Assembly: GCF_030272615.1 (NCBI RefSeq)
Contig: NC_081414.1
Coordinates: forward strand, 815,028,569 to 815,092,568
Length of the DNA stretch: 64,000 nt
Reading direction: 5' to 3'
DNA from: Cryptomeria japonica
Lineage: Eukaryota; Streptophyta; Pinopsida; Cupressales; Cupressaceae
In this document: positions 59,099 to 64,000 of the stretch, piece by piece
How positions within the stretch are numbered: the first letter of the stretch is position 1
How the letters are laid out: the number at the start of each line of letters is the position of its first letter
The notes under the pieces: model-generated
What the model saw: the letters and a program-made list of their open reading frames with translations, nothing else
What the model was told of the DNA's origin: nothing
Databases searched by the model: none
Program-made: the position numbers and the translations under genes

Positions 59099-60640
59099 TG
59101 GGATGGTGCTTGGGATAGACTAGCCTAGTCTATGCTATTGGATCCTTTCCTTAGATCACCTGGTGTTCACTCCACACCCTAGGGTCTCTAGGACTTCCCT
59201 TGCTTGATGAATCCCCTGACCTTGCCCAATCCACCCACCAATGAGTTGCAATGCTGCTTCTAAGGTCTCACCTACTCATGAGACTCAAAACCCCTTACTA
59301 TGGCTAATAAGGGCTAGGCTTGTTCTACACCTTCCAAGGTCTTAGCAAGGTTAAGACAGGTCTTAAACCATTTTTTACATCCATCCATGTGCCCCCAATA
59401 AGTTACAACCTTCATTCCTCCTACCGATTTCACTATTTTGTGTTTTGCCTACAAAATAGGGCTACAAGGATTAGGACCAATTAGGCCTCCTACCTAGACT
59501 CTTAGGGCTCCCTCTCACAAACGGTGCACAAACTACCAAAACTCCCAAAATGGACTGCCATTAATTTGGTAAGGGCTCAAGGATTTCTTTGGTTTTGGGC
59601 CTCCAAGTGGCCGTACAATGCCTAGGGCAAATTTTGGGGTTTTTAAGGGTTTTGTGAGGGTTTTTCTGGTTTGCCTGGGTCATAGTGGATGTTTTGTGTT
59701 TTAGCCACCTTGTCTGGATTGGTGGAGGCTCCTCCTTCACACCAATGGTGCTTCACACACTCCTCTACACCTCCTCCAAAGGGTGCACTCTCCTCTAGCC
59801 AACCTTTCTTTTCAAGACCTCTGCAATAGCAACCATTCCTAATCGGGCACTATCCAGTCTCGCCTAGGAGTGGGTCTTTGCATGACCTCATTGCATTGAA
59901 CTATGGTAAAAGGTCTCTACTCTCATTCCCCATGGTTTCATGGTGGTTCCACAATGGGGAATGGAGTTATGCATCCATTTATACAAACCAGTCCAAAACT
60001 GGACAGAGGGAAGGCAATTTACAAACTATTTACAAACACACACTACTGGCAAATAAAAACCTAATCTAATTTCTCACAATGAAAATATTTACATGCAAAT
60101 CAATCCATTAACTTGCTCAATTTCTTCACTCAAACTAACTGGTAACCAACAAACAATCACAGTCAAGCTTTGCTTACTTGGGTCGTACAATGTCTGACAT
60201 CCAACCCATTAACTTAGGGTTTGGAAATACTTATACTACCCTCTCCTTGGTCTGTGTGCCCTTATTAGGGTTTCCCTCACCAAACTACAAATTTTGGCCT
60301 CATGGTGGAAAAGTTGCTTGACAACTTTTAAAAGTTGTCATGCAACTTTTGCAACTTTTGAGCAACTTTCCCAATGTTACTTTTCTTGACTCCTAGACCC
60401 ACATTGGGCCAATCTAAGGACTCCACCATGCTATGAAGGACCCCTAAACACTTGAAATGCACACATACCCCCTATTTCCAAGAAAATCTCAATTTTTGAC
60501 TCATGACCCTAAGACCTCAACTAGGACCCTAACTAGGACCAATGAGCACATGGCTCTTTATTTTATATACAATGGATTCAAAAGAAGCATCACACCAATA
60601 AAAAAAAGAAAGAGGAAGAGCTTGGAAGGGTGCTCCTGCA
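59099..60640 (-). repeat. 5' LTR of Gypsy D
   Basis: 1542 bp, plus strand from tgggatggtgcttgggatag to gaagggtgctcctgca; matches 52901-54394 closely. Contains the palindromic gacaacttttaaaagttgtc near 60315-60340. Confidence 0.85.
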
Positions 60641-60645
60641 CCACA

Positions 60646-61964
60646 AGATCTCCCCAACTAAAAGGTGACAAATATCCATAGGCATAATATCACACAAGAC
60701 TTCGTCATGATAATTCTCAATTTTCAATTTCACCAAACATTTCTCACTTACTAACAACTTATGATCATCCTAAATCCATGCTATTTGATAAGGCTTTCAA
60801 TCTTTCCAAATTCAACTTAGTCACCGTCTCTTCTAAAACAAGGTGATCTAAACTACTACTATCAATAAAAACTTTATAGAACTTATCAAATACCTTACAT
60901 CTGGTCTTGAACAAATTCCTCCTTTGCAAAGTCTCTTCATCTCCTCCAGTATGACACAAATCCCTCCACCTCATCCATAATTCTCCATCTTTTGGTTTGT
61001 TAGTTGATCTTGTGGGGCTTTCTTCCACCATTGCTATTCTCCTGATTCTCTCCGCCTTCTTACACTCGAAAGAATGATGTCCTTCTCCACACTTAAAGAA
61101 AGTTCCTCTAAACACTCTCTTGTCTTTTCTTTTGTCATATTTTCCAAAATTCTCATTTCGATAACCATCAGGTTCTCTTCTCTGGTAGAAATTTCTATCA
61201 TCCTTCCGTTATGAACTAGCATATTTGCTTACTTCCATGTCCTTGTTCTAATCTGTATAGGTTCCTCTACCTTTGGTATATCCTCTTCCTCCTTGAAATA
61301 TTTCTTTGGAAAACCTTCCACCCCTACCTCTCTATCTCTACTCATGTTTTTTGTTTAGCTTCTCTTCTACTTTAAGGGCACACTAGTAAGCTTGTTCAAC
61401 ACTCTGCAATTTTATCAAACTGAGTTCATCTTATATAGACATCCACAATCCATTCAACTGTCATGCAACTTGTTTGACCTCATCATCAACATGTTTGGGT
61501 CTAATATTCAACTTGTAGAATGCTTTGGTATACTCTATTACACTAGATTCCTTATGCTTCAAATTCTACAACTTTTGCATCAGATTCACTTGATAATCAA
61601 CTGGCATAAAATTTGATTTTAACTTAGCAACCATTCGATCCCATATTCTAATCATTTCTTTAGCTTTCCTCTTTCTATCAACTTGCAAATGCTCCCACCA
61701 AATAGATGCATGACCTTTCAACCGGGTGCACGCATATTTCACCTTCCTTTCCTCTGTGGTGTTCTCAAAATTAAAATATTTCTCCATCTCTGAGATCCAA
61801 TCTATCAATTCATCTAAATCCAACTTTCCATCATATTCCAGCGGGGTAAAATTTGGTTTACTATTCGCCCTACTCAAAACCCTTAAGAACCTTTCTTCAT
61901 CTGGATCGATCATCAATGGGTTTAGTTGTTCTTCTAAGTCTTCTTCTCCTTTAGCTTCACTCAC
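60646..61964 (-). pseudogene. Gypsy C gag and protease start
   Basis: Gag fold (FTPLEYDGKLDLDELIDWIS ... HASIWWEHLQVDRKRKAK ... LKSNFMPVDYQVNLMQKL) at 61566-61964, a CCHC knuckle (FFKCGEGHHSFECKKAE) near 61070-61110, and a retropepsin-like region (VFDKFYKVFIDSSSLDHLVL, 60830-60900). The frame is interrupted on the left by element D. Broken. Confidence 0.75.
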
Positions 61965-62210
61965 ATCTTCAATATGTCGGCCTTTTCTCTAGGTTGTCTC
62001 AATGGCTTCCAATCAGGTTGTAATTCCTCTCAATATTTCCATCATAGCCAGGTATGCATTCCCACGTTCTCCACCATTCTTATTTCCTCCTCACACCATC
62101 TTCACGCCAGTCCTCTGCATCTATAGGTTGGATCCACAAGCTGCCACCCCACACCAAAAGTTTTAGGACCACACAATATTTGGAACGAAGTCTTCTTTGA
62201 TACCACTTGG

Positions 62211-62994
62211 TGTAATCACCAGTTAGGAGGGACCTCAAAGAGATCAATCTGGACCGGTCAACAAAAGTAAACACAATGAAAACAAAAGGATATGATGGAG
62301 GCAGAGCAGAAATAAATAAATTAAATCATGAAAATGAATTACAAGCAATCGATAACATCCAAGATACAAGAATTAGGCTTACTAGCCTGCTACAAACATG
62401 CTCAACTACAGAACAGGTCTCAACCGAAACTTCAAAACTTAAGATCTATCTTCTATGTTTTATTTTTCTTCTGATTTACATTCCAATGCTCAATTACAAT
62501 TATTTATATGATCCAAGGGGATCTGGTCTGCCCAAAAGGGATCAAATGTTGAAGAACAAGACCAAATGTGTAAAACCAACAAGGTTGGCATCCGCCAAAG
62601 AGATTCCTTCGGAAAATCCAAATCATGAAGTGTGGATCAAAGGGAAGGTCGTCCACATGCCAAGGAACATTGGAATAAATGCTCAAGGCTTCGCAAGCTA
62701 CAAAAGGGATCTAATAGAATCACTAAAGAAAATAGGTCCAACTGGTTCCAGCATTAGAAAACTATCTCAGAAACCGGAATCAATAACTTGCTGAAAATTG
62801 ATCCAAATGCTCCATGGTTTAGGAATAAGGAAGATGATCAAGTCCGCCAGCAAAATGTAACTCCTTAAGATCCAGTGAGCCAATGCCAGGAAATACATAA
62901 TGAAATGCTGAAACTACAAAACAAAAAGCAAAATAGAAAGGAAATATTTTTGGTCGATGCAAGATTGCCAAGAACTGAGGATGCTCCTGCATCA
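62211..62994 (-). repeat. 5' LTR of Gypsy C with adjacent primer site
   Basis: 784 bp; plus strand begins tgtaatcaccagttaggagg and ends gatgctcctgcatca. The primer site on the minus strand is aagtggtatcaaag at 62195-62208. Confidence 0.8.
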
Positions 62995-63196
62995 AAATAA
63001 ATATGTACCTAGAAATATTTGCCTTGCACTATATAATGTGCATAAGCCAACTAATCTTGAATAAGATCTACCAAATAATTTTTTATCATAATGAGAAGAA
63101 TGTGAACAACTTATTATGAGAGCTTTATTATTATTATTATTATTATTGTCTTTCACTATTCTAAAATGTACACCAATAGATTAGGGTTACACTATA

Positions 63197-63235
<39 letters not shown>

Positions 63236-63725
63236 TGAACAACACGAAGGTTGGAATAAGAGGTCAAACTCCTTAGCCAATCAAACTGTCAAGAATTCTT
63301 TTTTTGAATAATTTTAATTAAAGAAATATATTTTAACTTTATAATACATAAATATTTATTTTAGATATAAAAATTTTAGCTTATGATTTGTTGACAAATA
63401 TGATTAATAAAAAACAGTTTAAATATTTCAAATAAAATATTTGTATAAAAATTTCATAAATATGTGAAAATTTGATAAAAGTTTAAAGAAAGGAAAAACC
63501 AAAACTTCAACTAACTTTATTTTGAAATGTTTATCGAACTAAAAATGCATTTTTAAAAAAAAATTTTTGGAACTTATACACTTTAGAAGAGTTTTACTAA
63601 TATAATTTATAATATTTTAAAATATTTGTTAACCTTATTCTATGGTGTACTCCTCTACACTTGAAACCAAGGTACCAGCGTAGTAAGCATTTCTTTTAAA
63701 TATAATTATGCCTATTTAAAGCAAC
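62995..63725. other. AT-rich downstream region of the kinase gene
   Basis: No gene. Contains a (TTA)n run at about 63124-63147 and a (TA)n run of about 40 bp at 63193-63233. The part next to 63725 must include the 3' untranslated region of the kinase gene on the minus strand; I cannot fix its poly(A) site. Confidence 0.6.
63193..63233. repeat. (TA)n microsatellite
   Basis: About 20 TA units with one early interruption (tatcta). Typical hypervariable plant microsatellite. Confidence 0.85.
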
Positions 63726-64000
63726 CTAATTCATTGCCGGTATGGAACCACTTGATGTCCATGGTTGTCGATCAAACGTATGGCTTTCGTAGTCATCCAC
63801 CTGATCTACCAGCACCTGTAGAGACCTCGGAATTTGTGGTGCAGGAGCTTCCATCGTTCCTTCCAATATCTTCACCACTTCACCCATGCTCGGCCTCAGA
63901 TTCTCATCGTCTTGAATGCATAGTCCCCCAACCATGGCGGCTCTTCTCACCTCTTCTATATTAGCCTCACTAGCTATCCTTGCATCCACAACGCCTATTA
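63726..64000 (-). CDS. G-type lectin S-receptor-like Ser/Thr kinase, C-terminal end (partial)
   Basis: The frame is open from the window edge (64000) to the TAG stop at 63726-63728, about 90 codons. It reads IGVVDARIASEANIEEVRR, then LCIQDDENLRPSMGEVVKIL and PQIPRSLQVLVDQVDDYE. The RPSM block holds the invariant Arg of kinase subdomain XI, and CIQ-x-x-E-x-x-RPSM-x-x-VV-x-ILEG is the signature end of the G-type lectin (S-domain) receptor kinases such as Arabidopsis At2g19130. These are plasma-membrane receptors with an outer mannose-binding lectin domain, one membrane span and a cytosolic kinase; roles include pathogen and stress signalling. The lectin, PAN and membrane parts lie beyond the window. 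A short Ser/Asp-rich tail follows the kinase fold. The codon frame is intact here, so it may be a working gene; only the last exon portion can be judged. Confidence 0.8.
   Translation of the reverse strand, partial: IGVVDARIASEANIEEVRRAAMVGGLCIQDDENLRPSMGEVVKILEGTMEAPAPQIPRSLQVLVDQVDDYESHTFDRQPWTSSGSIPAMN

Larger units (their letters stand above)
52901..60640 (-). mobile_element. Gypsy element D, chromovirus type, nested in C
   Basis: Minus-strand element with both LTRs (52901-54394 and 59099-60640), primer site at 59080-59092 and target duplication ccaca at 52896-52900 and 60641-60645. It lies in the protease region of element C, where C's reading frame resumes on the other side. Gene order gag, protease, RT, RNase H, integrase, chromodomain. 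By eye the LTRs differ by about 5 percent in 265 bp, so it is much younger than C. Nearly complete layout, with a modest number of breaks. Confidence 0.9.
49086..62994 (-). mobile_element. Gypsy element C, chromovirus type, carrying element D
   Basis: Minus-strand element: 5' LTR 62211-62994, primer site 62195-62210 (ccaagtggtatcaaag), gag and zinc knuckle (60765-61964), then element D, then RT, RNase H, integrase and a chromodomain (49890-52895), purine-rich tract and 3' LTR (49086-49848). By eye the LTRs differ by about 15 percent in 245 bp, the oldest pair in the window. I see no clean target-site duplication. All parts are present but the coding region is broken at many places. Confidence 0.8.

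Noticed and set aside
62276-62794. A 172-codon open frame on the plus strand with a hydrophobic stretch
   Set aside because: It lies wholly in the 5' LTR of Gypsy C, antisense to the element, and the matching 3' LTR at 49086-49848 has no equivalent frame.

Overview
This is a repeat-dominated stretch of a land-plant nuclear genome, most likely a seed plant and possibly a conifer or other gymnosperm. The plant assignment rests on the C-terminal end of a G-type lectin S-receptor-like kinase at the right edge, a plant mobile domain (PMD) gene, Copia and Gypsy elements with initiator-Met-tRNA primer binding sites, and an AT-rich intergenic sequence. The gymnosperm suggestion is inference from the depth of nesting and the old, diverged LTR pairs. 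The only host gene I can support is the kinase end at 63726-64000. Everything else is fossil transposable elements, simple repeats, or AT-rich sequence with no visible gene.

Layout. 1-1270 is AT-rich and holds three copies of a roughly 45-80 bp cassette plus a small inverted-repeat element. 1274-2958 looks like a solo Gypsy-type LTR (minus). A decayed LINE (plus) starts near 3240. It has ORF1 with a DUF4283-like domain and the first codons of ORF2. It is split at 5675/5676 by a 21.8 kb LTR element (A, minus, 5676-27460) flanked by the near-identical 5 bp duplication atgtt/atatt, and resumes at 27466-28406 with the endonuclease domain. Element A carries three guests: a head-to-head inverted pair of Copia copies (8063-about 15910), a Copia element N (16207-22652, perfect caata duplication), and a solo LTR inside A's own LTR (25115-26816, gactg/gacta duplication).

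28407-36595 is a Gypsy element of Tat type (E, minus) with one LTR and a second RNase H. Between its integrase and its LTR lies an oppositely oriented gene for a PMD protein, with a candidate TATA box, a GT-AG intron and minisatellites in the intron. 36596-44397 is element B (plus), a relative of A that encodes a coiled-coil/multi-zinc-knuckle ORF and a long second ORF of unknown function but no visible pol. 44398-47823 holds the 3' half of a Copia element (F) and further LTR pieces. 47897-49085 has no gene. 49086-62994 is a chromovirus-like Gypsy element (C, minus) that received a second, younger chromovirus (D, 52901-60640, ccaca duplication). 62995-63725 is AT-rich with two microsatellites, followed by the kinase gene.

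By-eye LTR comparisons fit the nesting: C about 15 percent diverged and A and N about 7-8 percent, against D about 5 and B about 4-5. All LTR elements look inactive and broken, most with many breaks. The points most worth a second look are the antisense spliced PMD gene in E, the shared two-ORF non-autonomous architecture of A and B together with LTR and PPT modules they share with Copia families, and the 7.8 kb inverted Copia pair.
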